A stretch of 56,528 bases of DNA from Opitutus sp. (GTDB lineage Bacteria; Verrucomicrobiota; Verrucomicrobiae; Opitutales; Opitutaceae), in contig SIBR01000022.1 of the NCBI GenBank assembly GCA_009695065.1, positions 1 through 56,528 of the forward strand. Direction: 5' to 3'. The notes under the pieces are model-generated. The model was not told the DNA's origin. It was given only the letters and a program-made list of their open reading frames with translations, and did no database searches. The position numbers were made by a program, and so were the translations under genes. Of this stretch, positions 17,152 to 25,391 are shown one piece after another (within the stretch, counting starts at the first letter, position 1; each line of letters begins with the position of its first letter).

Positions 17152-17904
17152 ATGAAAACCACCCTTCCCCGTTTCATTCGCGTAACCACCTCGGCCTTCG
17201 TGCTCGGGGTCGTCGCGCTCGCCGCCCAAGCCAGCACCGCCATTGAGCCCAAGCCACGCGACGCCGGGTGGGTCAAGCGTCACGAGGGCTTCGTCGAAAT
17301 CGCCAAGCGGGGAAACGTCGACGTGCTGTTCCTCGGCGACTCGATCACCGACGGCTGGCGCAACGATGAGACGAAGCGCGGCGGCAAGACGCTCTGGGAC
17401 CAGCATTTCGCGCCGCTGAAAGCGGCGAACTTCGGCATCAGCGGCGACCGCACGCAGCACGTACTGTGGCGGTTGCAGCACGGGGAGATCGACGGCATCA
17501 CGCCAAAGGTGGTCGTGTTGATGATCGGCACCAACAACACCGGCTTTGAACCCGATGGTGTGACCCCCAAAAACACCCCCGCCGAGACAGCCGAGGGCGT
17601 CCGTGCCATCGTGAAAGGCATCCGTCTCAAGCTGCCGACGACGAAGATCCTGCTCCTGGCCGTCTTCCCGCGCGGCGAAAAGCCCGACAATCCCGGCCGC
17701 AAGCAAGTCGATGAAATCAACAAGCTGATTCGTCGGTTCCAGGACGGGAAATTCATTCGCTACCTCGACCTCGGCCCGAAATTCCTGACCGAGGACGGCA
17801 CGCTCAGCAAAGACATCATGCCCGACTTCCTGCATCCCAACCCGAAGGGCTACGGGATCTGGGCGAACGAGATCAAAGCCCCGCTGGCGAAGATGCTGGA
17901 GTAA
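17152..17904 (+). CDS. Secreted SGNH/GDSL hydrolase
   Basis: The 250-residue protein has a signal peptide (about residues 1-29, ending AAQASTA) and the four SGNH blocks: nucleophile in LFLGDSITDGWR (about Ser64), the glycine block FGISGDRTQ, the asparagine block VLMIGTNNTG, and the Asp-His pair in DIMPDFLHPN near the C-terminus. It resembles platelet-activating-factor-acetylhydrolase-like esterases often found with glycan degradation in Verrucomicrobia, so deacetylation of polysaccharide is a reasonable inference. AAGGAG precedes two tandem possible starts, GTG 17149 and ATG 17152; ATG was taken although the spacing is short. It follows the transporter operon by about 150 bases. Confidence 0.85.
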   Translation: MKTTLPRFIRVTTSAFVLGVVALAAQASTAIEPKPRDAGWVKRHEGFVEIAKRGNVDVLFLGDSITDGWRNDETKRGGKTLWDQHFAPLKAANFGISGDRTQHVLWRLQHGEIDGITPKVVVLMIGTNNTGFEPDGVTPKNTPAETAEGVRAIVKGIRLKLPTTKILLLAVFPRGEKPDNPGRKQVDEINKLIRRFQDGKFIRYLDLGPKFLTEDGTLSKDIMPDFLHPNPKGYGIWANEIKAPLAKMLE

Positions 17905-17998
17905 TACCAACGTCGGTTGGTTTTTTGGGCGTGTTATCCGGCGTGGCGCAGCCGTCTCGGCCGTGGATTTGGGTCACAATATCACCAGACGTTGGTAT
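17904..17998. repeat. 95-bp element with 11-bp terminal inverted repeats
   Basis: ATACCAACGTC at 17904-17914 is the exact complement of GACGTTGGTAT at 17988-17998. The element begins within the TAA stop of the SGNH hydrolase gene. It may work as a terminator-like or MITE-like structure; the interior shows no gene. Confidence 0.5.
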
Positions 17999-18054
17999 AA
18001 CCGCTCATCCCTAGTCGCCTTCGGCGCTGCCGGAGGCAGGTAATTTTCGCTTAT
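17999..18054 (+). repeat. Dispersed repeat, long form of the CGCTAATC family
   Basis: It starts AACCGCTCATCCC, contains the block CGCCTTCGGCGCTGCC and ends near TTTTCGCTTATG. The same order of blocks recurs inverted at 20783-20855 and in the same orientation at 49543-49613. It directly follows the 95-bp inverted-repeat element. Confidence 0.6.
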
Positions 18055-18476
18055 GTTTCGCCTGCGCAATGGCTCCGGCGCTGGCGCTCATCGCGGACAC
18101 ATTGGCCTGCTCGCATCAGCGTGGAATGGCGGTTAAACCTCTTTCTCGTCCCCGCGGAACCGATCGGGCTGCTCACTCTCGCGCCCCATTCCCTTTTTCG
18201 GTTTTAGATTTTTTCGCCGGTACCCGACAATTGGAGAACGCGCGGGGCACTCGGAGTTGTCGCCGACCGGTGCTTCCTCCCGGCCATAGATGCGGACTAA
18301 ACTGTCTCTCAAGCCGCCTTCCGGAATTCCGGTAGTTTCCGTCGTCGACCTACGTTCGATCAACGGTCTGCCTACGATCTCTCCCAAAGCCATCCACCCC
18401 GCGTCGGTTTCGGCCCAACGAGCGTCCAAGCGAAAGCGTCAAAGCCACGAACATCCCTCGTTGGTTCGTTTCCCTT
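18055..18476. other. 422-base stretch without a recognised gene
   Basis: No open frame here resembles a protein. A CCGGAATTCCGG palindrome is at about 18321-18332. The stretch presumably contains the promoter and leader of the unknown lipoprotein gene that follows, and possibly its true start, which could not be located. Confidence 0.4.
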
Positions 18477-19145
18477 TTGCTCCTGTCGCTCGCCGGTTGC
18501 GCGAATATCGGCAAGCCGCCGGCGGCCAAGGTTGCCGATCAAACGGTCGAATTGAATATTCTGGAGGTTTTGGCGGCCAGTGACGGGCACGCGACCTCCC
18601 GCGCCTATGTCATGAATTGGAACGGGCAGGAGATTGCCGCCCGTGCGCCGTCCTTTGGGGTGAATTACCATGCCGGCGACAGTGTCAGCGTGCGGGTCCA
18701 GCACCGAGCGTCTTCGCGAGGGTGGAAGAACGACTATCGCCTGCTCGATTTTAACCCGGTCGTGACCGCCGCCGCGGCGCCGGTGGAATCGGCGCCCGCC
18801 AATCCGCGCTCGTTCGATGATTTCCGCCGATTGAATCTAAACGAACCCGTGCGTTTGAAAGTTCTGCAGGTCTTTTCCGCGCAAGACGGCGAAGCGTTCT
18901 TTCGCGCGTATCGCGTGAACTGGGGCGGACTGGAAGTGGTCGCGTGGGACGCGCTGGCACGTTCAAACTACAAAACAGGCGACCGAATATGGGTCCGGTT
19001 GAATCGACGTCCGCCGCCTGAGGCAAAAGGCGCCTCATTCGAACTTATATTTTCTGTCACCGGACCCGAACTGGCCGCCGAACCGGACACCGGCCGGCCG
19101 CTATTGTCGGAAGCCCCCATCGGCTCCATGGGGCCCCTGCCGTGA
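18477..19145 (+). CDS. Unknown lipoprotein with a duplicated beta-rich domain
   Basis: I do not recognise this protein. The frame runs without a good ATG; TTG at 18477 is the first usable codon and gives LLSLAGC, a good lipobox, but the upstream frame (PRWFVSLLLL) would make a better signal peptide, so the true start is probably a few codons earlier at a non-ATG codon or after a lesion. The mature part contains two similar modules: VELNILEVLAASDGHA with MNWNGQEIAA, and VRLKVLQVFSAQDGEA with VNWGGLEVVA, each about 50 residues and ending in a DxVxVR/DRIWVR strand. The stop overlaps the next gene's GTG by four bases (GTGA, 19142-19145), so the two are likely co-translated. Confidence 0.6.
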   Translation: MLLSLAGCANIGKPPAAKVADQTVELNILEVLAASDGHATSRAYVMNWNGQEIAARAPSFGVNYHAGDSVSVRVQHRASSRGWKNDYRLLDFNPVVTAAAAPVESAPANPRSFDDFRRLNLNEPVRLKVLQVFSAQDGEAFFRAYRVNWGGLEVVAWDALARSNYKTGDRIWVRLNRRPPPEAKGASFELIFSVTGPELAAEPDTGRPLLSEAPIGSMGPLP

Positions 19146-20719
19146 CCACGGATCGGCCACACGTTTCGCCGCGAGGGCCTATGCGCCGTGCGCTCACTCT
19201 CGGCACGGCGATAACCGCCGCGCTTGCGCTCGTCCCGTTCGCCCCGGCCCAGACCACGGATCTCCCTCCCGAGCCGACCTTCACCCCCCGGTCGGCCATT
19301 GCGGACCGGGGTCCGCCTCCATCCAATCTGCCCGAGCCGGTAACTGTTTTCTTTCCGCCACCGCCCCCACCCCACGGCCGCACGATCGTCCGCAACCCAG
19401 CCCGGGCTCCCGCGGAACTCGCCGCCCACGTCAACGAGCTGTTCTATCCCGCGCTCGCCACGCGCCTGGACACCGGAAATCTCCGGGACGGCCTCCGGAC
19501 CCGCCTCGATCAGCACCGGGCCACGAAGCTCGCGCTCCAGCACGAGCTTCGCGCGGAATTGAACCGGCTGCGCGACGCCAAACCGGCCACGCGCCTCGCG
19601 GAGCTCACGACGCTCAACCGCCGCCAGACACCCAAGCTGGTCGAGCTTGAGGCCGCCGCCGAGCAACTGCGGCGCGATCTCACCATTAGCCGCAGGACCT
19701 GGGGCGCCCTTCGCGAATGGCACCTGGGCAACGACGATCCGCGCGGCTATGCGCCGGGCGAAGTCGCCGAGGTGATGCGGGCCGCCGCATACGTTTCGGA
19801 CGACTTGTCGCTGGATCAGCGCGGCTTGTTGCGCGAGATCGCGATCGAGCTGGAAACTCCCGCCGACTCCGCCGCCAACGCCAGCAAGGCCCAGCCCTAC
19901 CTCTTTTTTCTCCCGTCCCCCGCGCGCGCGCTTTTGCCCGAAGACGTATCAGCCGGGGTCGCCGCCAGGCTCGCGACCTACCAGCCCAAAAAGTCCGCGC
20001 TTAAAAAAGAGCTCTACGACGCGGTCTACGCCCAGGATGGCGCAAAACTCGGCTTTCTCCGGCACCCCCTCAAACCCCTCGCCGAAAAACAAGCCGCCCG
20101 CTTCGCCGAACTGGAAACGCTCGCCGAGGAGATCCGTCGTGGACTCGACCCCTTCGTCGTTTCGCCTCCGCCCCTCGGGCGTTCGCCGCTCCCGCCCACC
20201 CTGCAGGCCCGCCTCGACCGCGCGGGCGCCGGCTTCCTGGCCGCGCAGAGAGAAGCCGCGGCGAGGATCGATGCTGTTGTCGGCGCTGCCCGGGAGGTCC
20301 GCATGACTTCGGATTACCGGTTCGAAAGCGGGCGGCTGACGTTTGCGGTGCGTCCCATTCCCGATCCGCGCGAAAGCAGAAGAGGGGTTGAGCGGGTCGA
20401 CACGGTGCGGGCCGGGGTTGCCGCCGTGGCTGAAGCCTATGCCCTCCGTCTGGCCGACTTCGTCAGGGACCGGGAGACGATCCGAACCGAGGCCGTCGGG
20501 GCGCTTGGCGCCACCCGGACGGACCAAGTCGAGCCGGCGTTGGTCGCCGCGTTGTCCCTCGCCGCCGTCCGGGACACGGCGGATCTTTATCGCGAGTATC
20601 GCCTCGCGATCTTCCAACCCGGTCTTTCCCCGGAGCAGCGCCGGCTGCTCTTCGACGGTGCGATCGAACGACTCCAGCTGCCACTGCCGGGCGGCAAACG
20701 CCAGCCGATGAGTCGCTGA
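19142..20719 (+). CDS. Unknown secreted helical protein, coupled to the lipoprotein gene
   Basis: I do not recognise this 525-residue protein. A signal peptide begins at the internal ATG 19181 (MRRALTLGTAITAALALVPF, cleavage near APAQ), while the GTG at 19142 overlaps the upstream stop; either start would keep coupling. A proline-rich stretch with a run of prolines follows (about 60-78), then long charged helical segments with heptad-like leucines (LQHELRAELNRLRDAK; LVELEAAAEQLRRDL) that probably form coiled coils. The repeated theme 'helical stretch - RLDQHR/RLATYQPKKSALKKELYDAVYAQD' occurs twice, hinting at an internal duplication. It is convergent with ftsZ across a 214-base gap. Role and location beyond export are unknown. 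Confidence 0.65.
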   Translation: MTTDRPHVSPRGPMRRALTLGTAITAALALVPFAPAQTTDLPPEPTFTPRSAIADRGPPPSNLPEPVTVFFPPPPPPHGRTIVRNPARAPAELAAHVNELFYPALATRLDTGNLRDGLRTRLDQHRATKLALQHELRAELNRLRDAKPATRLAELTTLNRRQTPKLVELEAAAEQLRRDLTISRRTWGALREWHLGNDDPRGYAPGEVAEVMRAAAYVSDDLSLDQRGLLREIAIELETPADSAANASKAQPYLFFLPSPARALLPEDVSAGVAARLATYQPKKSALKKELYDAVYAQDGAKLGFLRHPLKPLAEKQAARFAELETLAEEIRRGLDPFVVSPPPLGRSPLPPTLQARLDRAGAGFLAAQREAAARIDAVVGAAREVRMTSDYRFESGRLTFAVRPIPDPRESRRGVERVDTVRAGVAAVAEAYALRLADFVRDRETIRTEAVGALGATRTDQVEPALVAALSLAAVRDTADLYREYRLAIFQPGLSPEQRRLLFDGAIERLQLPLPGGKRQPMSR

Positions 20720-20782
20720 CCGGCGCAGTGAGGCGGCGTGACGGTCCCACCGGCCCCATGAACTGCGGAAGCCAAAGTCTTG

Positions 20783-20855
20783 AACCGCTCCAGCGCCGAT
20801 TAGCGAAGTTTACCTGCCTCTGGCGCAGCGCCGAAGGCGACCAGGGATCAGCGGT
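20783..20855 (-). repeat. Dispersed repeat, long form of the CGCTAATC family (inverted copy)
   Basis: Read on the minus strand it has the same blocks as 17999-18054 and 49543-49613: ACCGCTGATCCCTGGTCGCC, the CTTCGGCGCTGC block, GAGGCAGGTAAA, then CTTCGCTAATCGGCGCT. It lies in the gap between the converging unknown gene and ftsZ. Confidence 0.6.
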
Positions 20856-20933
20856 CAGTCCGTCTTGATTTGGTAACACTCGGCTCGTCCCGCCGGGCTG
20901 GGACACAGCCTCGCCCGGGCTACGACAAAAGGC

Positions 20934-22220
20934 CTACAGCGAGATCTTGATCCCCTTGCGGAGGTAGGTCGGCACGTCGAGGTCGTGGCCGTCGAAGAGA
21001 TTGCGGTCGGTCTTCTCGAAATGGCCGCGACTCTCCACCTCGCCGAAACCGAATTCCTCCTGGGCGACCCTGGCCGCCGGCTCGCTTTTCGCCTCCGCCC
21101 CGCTCGCGCCCCGACCCGCCGTCGCGGTGAATTCCTCGGCGGACACGGCCGGCTGCGGCGGCGTGCTTCCCTCCGAGCGCACCGCGAAGTTGGTCTTTGA
21201 CCGGGTGATGGGCACCGGCTTCCGGGCCGGCGCACCCCGGCCGCTCATCTCGCTCGTGCCGACAACGCAAACCTCGACGCGGCCCGGCATCGCCTCGTCG
21301 ATCACCGCGCCCATGATGATGTGCGAATCGCGCCCGAACTGCTCGGTGATCGCGGTCATCAATTCATTGACCTTGGGCAGCGTGAGATCCGCGCCCCCGG
21401 TAATGTTCACGAGCAGCCGGTCGGCCTTCCGAGAAAACTCCGGGGTGTGCAGCAAGGGACAGAGCTTGAGGCTCGCGATCGCGTCGGCCACGGCGTTTTC
21501 TCCGGCGCCTTCGCCCAGGCCGAACAGCGTCTTGCCCCCTCGCTGCTGAAACGCCTGTCGCAGCGTCGCGAAGTCGAGATTGATCAGGCCGGTCTTGCAC
21601 AGCATCGACCAGATCGATTTCACCCCTCGGCCGATCCATTCGTCCGCCCGGGCAAACGAGTCCAGGACCGTCTCGTTGTCCGCCGCTTCCTGCAGCAGCA
21701 CGTCGTTCGGCAAGGGGATGACCGCGTCGCACACCTGACGTAACGCCCGCAACCCTTCCTCGGCCTGCTTCAACCGCCGCCCGCCCTCGAAACTGAACGG
21801 CAGCGTCACAAAGGCGATGACCAGCGCGCCCGCCTCGGCGGCGATCTCCGCGACAACCGGCGACGCCCCGCTGCCGGTGCCGCCGCCCATGCCCGTGACG
21901 AGAAACACCAAATCGCAATCCTTGACCACCGCGGCAATTTTTTCGCGGTCCGCCTCCGCGGCCTCGCGCCCCAAATCGGGATCGGCACCCGCCCCGAGTC
22001 CGCGCGTCACGCCCATGCCGATCAGGACCTTGTCCTGCACCGGGGAACTCGCGAGCGCCTGATAGTCGGTGTTGATGACGGCCAGCTGCAGCCGCTCGAG
22101 ATTTTCCATTTTCAGCCGGTCGACGGCGTTCGAGCCGGCGCCGCCGACGCCCACGAGTTTGATCGCCACGTTGCGGTCGGCGAGCAGCGCGTGCTCCAGG
22201 GGAAGTTCGTTCAGATTCAT
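20934..22220 (-). CDS. ftsZ: Cell division protein FtsZ
   Basis: This 428-residue tubulin homologue polymerises with GTP into the Z-ring at midcell. The GTP-binding signature GGGTGSG lies at about 112-118, the N-terminal VGVGGAGSNAVDR loop at 23-35, and the T7 catalytic loop region is in GLINLDFATLR. The variable linker is followed by the conserved C-terminal tail peptide DVPTYLRKG used to contact FtsA and other partners, then a short KISL end. The start at 22220 (MNLNELPLEH) has GGGAG about ten bases upstream; the open frame extending further up overlaps ftsA in another frame and was rejected. It is the last gene of the dcw cluster. Confidence 0.97.
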   Translation of the reverse strand: MNLNELPLEHALLADRNVAIKLVGVGGAGSNAVDRLKMENLERLQLAVINTDYQALASSPVQDKVLIGMGVTRGLGAGADPDLGREAAEADREKIAAVVKDCDLVFLVTGMGGGTGSGASPVVAEIAAEAGALVIAFVTLPFSFEGGRRLKQAEEGLRALRQVCDAVIPLPNDVLLQEAADNETVLDSFARADEWIGRGVKSIWSMLCKTGLINLDFATLRQAFQQRGGKTLFGLGEGAGENAVADAIASLKLCPLLHTPEFSRKADRLLVNITGGADLTLPKVNELMTAITEQFGRDSHIIMGAVIDEAMPGRVEVCVVGTSEMSGRGAPARKPVPITRSKTNFAVRSEGSTPPQPAVSAEEFTATAGRGASGAEAKSEPAARVAQEEFGFGEVESRGHFEKTDRNLFDGHDLDVPTYLRKGIKISL

Positions 22221-22240
22221 GATGGCTGTTCTCCCGGGGA

Positions 22241-23455
22241 TCAGGTGCTCGCGAAGAGCCGCTTCATGTTGCTGAGGAAGCTCCGGCCCGGGCGCACCGG
22301 CGCCGCCTTTTCCGCCTGGGAGCTCAAGCCGTAATACAGCAGCCCCAGCGCGGTGTGATAGCCGGGATCGCGCAAATTCTCGCTCACCGACGCGGGCGCC
22401 TCGCCCAGGTGGGCGGGCACGCCGAACACTTTCGCCGCGGCCTCGCCGATGCCCGCGAGTCGCGCCGTGCCACCCGTCAGGACCACGCCGGCGGCGCAGG
22501 TCTCCGGAGAAAACGCGTTGCCGAGTTTCTTCTTCACCACTTCGAGCAATTCCCAAGTGCGCGCGGCGGTGATCTGCTCGATCGCCAGCAGCGGAAACTG
22601 CCGGTCCCCGATCGCAAAATTTCCGTCGAGCCAGACTTTCTGCGCCTTGTCGCGCGTCTGCACGCTCGCCCGGCCGAAGCGCAGCTTCAGTTTCTCGGCC
22701 TGCCCTTCGGTCAACCGCAATCCGATGCTGAGATCGTTGGTCAGGTGCGCGCCGCCCACGGGCACCACGCCCGTCAGACGCGCACACCCGTCGCGGTAGA
22801 GCACGAAATCCGTCGTGCCCGCCCCGATGTCGATCGCCAGCACGCCGTGCTGCCGTTCCTCGGCCGAAGTCACCATGTGCCCCGAGGCGAGACTCGCGAG
22901 CACCAGCTCGCGAATTTCGAGATTAAATCCCCGGATCACGTGGATGTTATCGGCCAGCCGCTGCTCCTGACCGTGCACCGTCCAATAACCGACCTCGAGA
23001 CGCTGCCCGACGAGATTCTCCGGGCTGCCCGGAACAATGCGACCGTCGACGCGAAAGGGACGCCGGATGTTGTGCACCACCATGCGGCCGGCGGGCAGTT
23101 CCTTGGAGCGGGCCAGATCGCACACTGTGCGGACATCCCCGGCGTCGATCATGTTGTCGGACGCCTTCACGCTCAACGACGCTTCGTTGTAGAAACCCTC
23201 GAGGTGGCCGCCGGTCTGGGCGAGGAAAACGAGATCGATGCGCTCGCCCGCCTCGCGCTCGGCCTGTTCGAGCGCGCTGTGCGTGCATTCGCTGGCGGCC
23301 TTGTAATCCACCACCGTGCCCTTGATCACTCCGCGGGACGTGCATTCGCCCCGCCCGATGATCGCGAGCTCGCGGCCGGTGTATTCGCCCAGCAGGACGG
23401 TAATTTTCGAAGTGCCGATCTCGACGGCGCCGATGAAGGTCGATCTAGAGTTCAC
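22241..23455 (-). CDS. ftsA: Cell division protein FtsA
   Basis: The 404-residue actin-like ATPase tethers FtsZ to the membrane. The phosphate-1 motif is GAVEIGTSKITVLLG, phosphate-2 is LAIDIGAGTTDFVLY, and the adenosine loop is VVLTGGTARLAGI. The C-terminal RSFLSNMKRLFAST is an amphipathic helix suitable for membrane attachment. It starts at GTG 23455, overlapping the end of ftsQ by 11 bases, and ends 20 bases before the ftsZ start, the standard ftsQ-ftsA-ftsZ order. Confidence 0.95.
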   Translation of the reverse strand: MNSRSTFIGAVEIGTSKITVLLGEYTGRELAIIGRGECTSRGVIKGTVVDYKAASECTHSALEQAEREAGERIDLVFLAQTGGHLEGFYNEASLSVKASDNMIDAGDVRTVCDLARSKELPAGRMVVHNIRRPFRVDGRIVPGSPENLVGQRLEVGYWTVHGQEQRLADNIHVIRGFNLEIRELVLASLASGHMVTSAEERQHGVLAIDIGAGTTDFVLYRDGCARLTGVVPVGGAHLTNDLSIGLRLTEGQAEKLKLRFGRASVQTRDKAQKVWLDGNFAIGDRQFPLLAIEQITAARTWELLEVVKKKLGNAFSPETCAAGVVLTGGTARLAGIGEAAAKVFGVPAHLGEAPASVSENLRDPGYHTALGLLYYGLSSQAEKAAPVRPGRSFLSNMKRLFAST

Positions 23456-24449
23456 GTTTGGGCTGGAAAAACTTGGCAGGAAAAGCGGGAAAAGCAGCGG
23501 CGGCGGGCTTGGCGGTCGGTCCGGCCTGCAACCCGCCCACCGGGGGCTCGGTGAGGGTGACCGGCACGTGGCGGCCGAGCGTGAGGTCGATCCGCGCCTG
23601 CACGGCCGGCCGGGTCGCCAGACTTTGCCACATGTAGTCGAGCTTGGCCAGCTGCCGGAAAAAATCGTCCGTGGCGCTGAAGACGATCGTCACCGCGTGC
23701 GGCGCGCGGGTGCGCACCTCGATTTGCCGATCGGACGCGAGCCGCTCGAGCGACACGACATGCCAGGTGTGGTAAAGGTGCTCCGCCTTCTGCCGGGCCT
23801 CCCTCAGCAGCTCGCCGATCGTCTCCATGCCGGCCAGGGGCAGAAATTGCTGGTTGCGACGCGTGAGGGCGACTCCAGCCAGCCACGGCAGGCTTTCGAT
23901 CAGCTTCGGATCGTAGCCCGCGCCGGGAAACACCACGCCGTCCCGCGCCACCAGCAGCGGCCGGGCCTCGCCGGCGAGTCCGGCCATCACGCGGGCGATC
24001 GGGGTCCGCTCCGTCACCTGCACATTGAGGCGGTCGGGAAAACTGCGCGAAATGTTCGCGGTCAGAACCTGGCCATCCGCGAGCAACCGCGTGCGCAGCT
24101 GGAGCAGGTCGATTTCCATCAGCGAAATACTCTTCGGCAGCGCCAGGGTACGCGTCAGCCACTCCGGGTCGCGATCGAGCACGCCCTCCCGGTTCGTTTT
24201 CAACTCGGCCCGCTTCAACGGCACCGCACGGGCCGCCGCCGGCATCGACTTGGAATTCTCCCGCAGCGCCCCGGCCACCGCCCAGCCGCCCCAGGCCAGC
24301 GCTCCCGCGACGGCGACCGCCGCGGTGGTCCGAAACGTCGCCGCCAACAGCCGCCAACGACCCTCGCGCGACATGGCGCGCGGTTTCACCGGCTGGGAAA
24401 TGTCTCTCCAGCTGCGGGTGACGGGGGCGTTGATCAGATCTTTGCTCAC
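23445..24449 (-). CDS. ftsQ: Cell division protein FtsQ
   Basis: The 334-residue bitopic membrane protein has a cytoplasmic N-terminus, one transmembrane segment (TTAAVAVAGALAWGGWAVAG, about residues 42-61), then a POTRA-like region (LALPKSISLMEIDLLQLRTR, followed by FPDRLNVQVTERTPIARV) and a FtsQ beta domain (DGVVFPGAG). It bridges the cytoplasmic ring with FtsL/FtsB-type proteins and the septal synthase. The start was placed at GTG 24449 because its GTGA overlaps the stop of ddl (24446-24448); an ATG further in (MSREGRWRLL) is an alternative. Conservation of the family is low, so context carries much of the call. Confidence 0.9.
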   Translation of the reverse strand: MSKDLINAPVTRSWRDISQPVKPRAMSREGRWRLLAATFRTTAAVAVAGALAWGGWAVAGALRENSKSMPAAARAVPLKRAELKTNREGVLDRDPEWLTRTLALPKSISLMEIDLLQLRTRLLADGQVLTANISRSFPDRLNVQVTERTPIARVMAGLAGEARPLLVARDGVVFPGAGYDPKLIESLPWLAGVALTRRNQQFLPLAGMETIGELLREARQKAEHLYHTWHVVSLERLASDRQIEVRTRAPHAVTIVFSATDDFFRQLAKLDYMWQSLATRPAVQARIDLTLGRHVPVTLTEPPVGGLQAGPTAKPAAAAFPAFPAKFFQPKREL

Positions 24450-25387
24450 GAACGAACGGCGGCAACTGCCAGGCGAAAACGCTCCAGGGCGGGTGAAACC
24501 AGCTCGCGAACCAGTCCGGCAAAATCGATCCCCACGCAGCGCGCGCTCATCGGCAGCAGACTGGTTTCCTTCATGCCGGGCAGCGTGTTGATTTCCAGCA
24601 AATAAAGCTCGTGCTTCGCGGTGAGGATGAAATCCACGCGCGCATAGTCGCGACAGCCGCATGCCGCGAACGCCGTCTCGGCCGCCGCCTGCGCCGCCGC
24701 GGTTATTTCCGCGGCCAGCGGCGCCGGGGCGAAATATTCCGTGAGGCCTTTGGTGTATTTGCTGGTGAAATCGTAGACGCCGGACTTCGGCCGGATCTCG
24801 ACGACCCCCATCGCACCGCCGTTCAGCACTCCGATCGAAAGTTCGCGGCCGATCAACCGCGGCTCGATCAGCCACGAGCCGCGCCCGATACTGTCCAGTT
24901 TGGCGGCCAGCTCGGCTTGGTTCGCGATGATGCCCAGACCCACGCTGCTGCCCTCGTTGTTGGGTTTGACGACCAGTTGCTCACCGAGTTGCGCGACCAC
25001 GGTCGCGGCCGCCGGTTTGCCTTCCGCGGTGAAAACCACCGCCGGCGCCACACGCACGCCGTGGCGCGCCGCCGCCTCCTTGGTGAGGGTCTTGTCCATC
25101 GTGAGCGCGCTGCTCGCCGCATCGCACCCGGCATAGGTGACGCCCGCCGCGTCCAGCAGCCGCTGCATCCCGCCGTCTTCGCCAAAGGTGCCGTGCAGGG
25201 TCGAGAACACCACGTGGCGGGCGGGATCGAGCCCGGCGGGCAGCGCATCCGCGTCGATCTCGAAGAGCCGCGTGGGAAACGAGCGGGCGAGCGCTTGGGC
25301 CGAGGCCCGGCCGGAGCCCAGCGAGACTTCGCGTTCCGCCGAAGTCCCACCGGCAAACACCGCAACGATTGGCGCCAACATGCTCAT
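24446..25387 (-). CDS. ddl: D-alanine--D-alanine ligase
   Basis: The 313-residue ATP-grasp enzyme makes D-Ala-D-Ala for the peptidoglycan stem peptide. The N-terminal domain has VFAGGTSAEREVSLGSG, the central ATP-grasp region VVKPNNEGSSVGLGI, and the C-terminal substrate/metal motif DYARVDFI...LLEINTLPGMKETSLLP. Length matches DdlB-type enzymes. It starts at ATG 25387, four bases after the stop of murC/murB, and its end overlaps ftsQ by four bases. Confidence 0.95.
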   Translation of the reverse strand: MSMLAPIVAVFAGGTSAEREVSLGSGRASAQALARSFPTRLFEIDADALPAGLDPARHVVFSTLHGTFGEDGGMQRLLDAAGVTYAGCDAASSALTMDKTLTKEAAARHGVRVAPAVVFTAEGKPAAATVVAQLGEQLVVKPNNEGSSVGLGIIANQAELAAKLDSIGRGSWLIEPRLIGRELSIGVLNGGAMGVVEIRPKSGVYDFTSKYTKGLTEYFAPAPLAAEITAAAQAAAETAFAACGCRDYARVDFILTAKHELYLLEINTLPGMKETSLLPMSARCVGIDFAGLVRELVSPALERFRLAVAAVRS

Positions 25388-25391
25388 GAGT

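Noticed and set aside
22221..22787. A 189-residue N-terminal extension of FtsZ
   Set aside because: The open frame overlaps ftsA on the same strand in another frame, and the ATG at 22220 has a good ribosome binding site and a standard FtsZ start.
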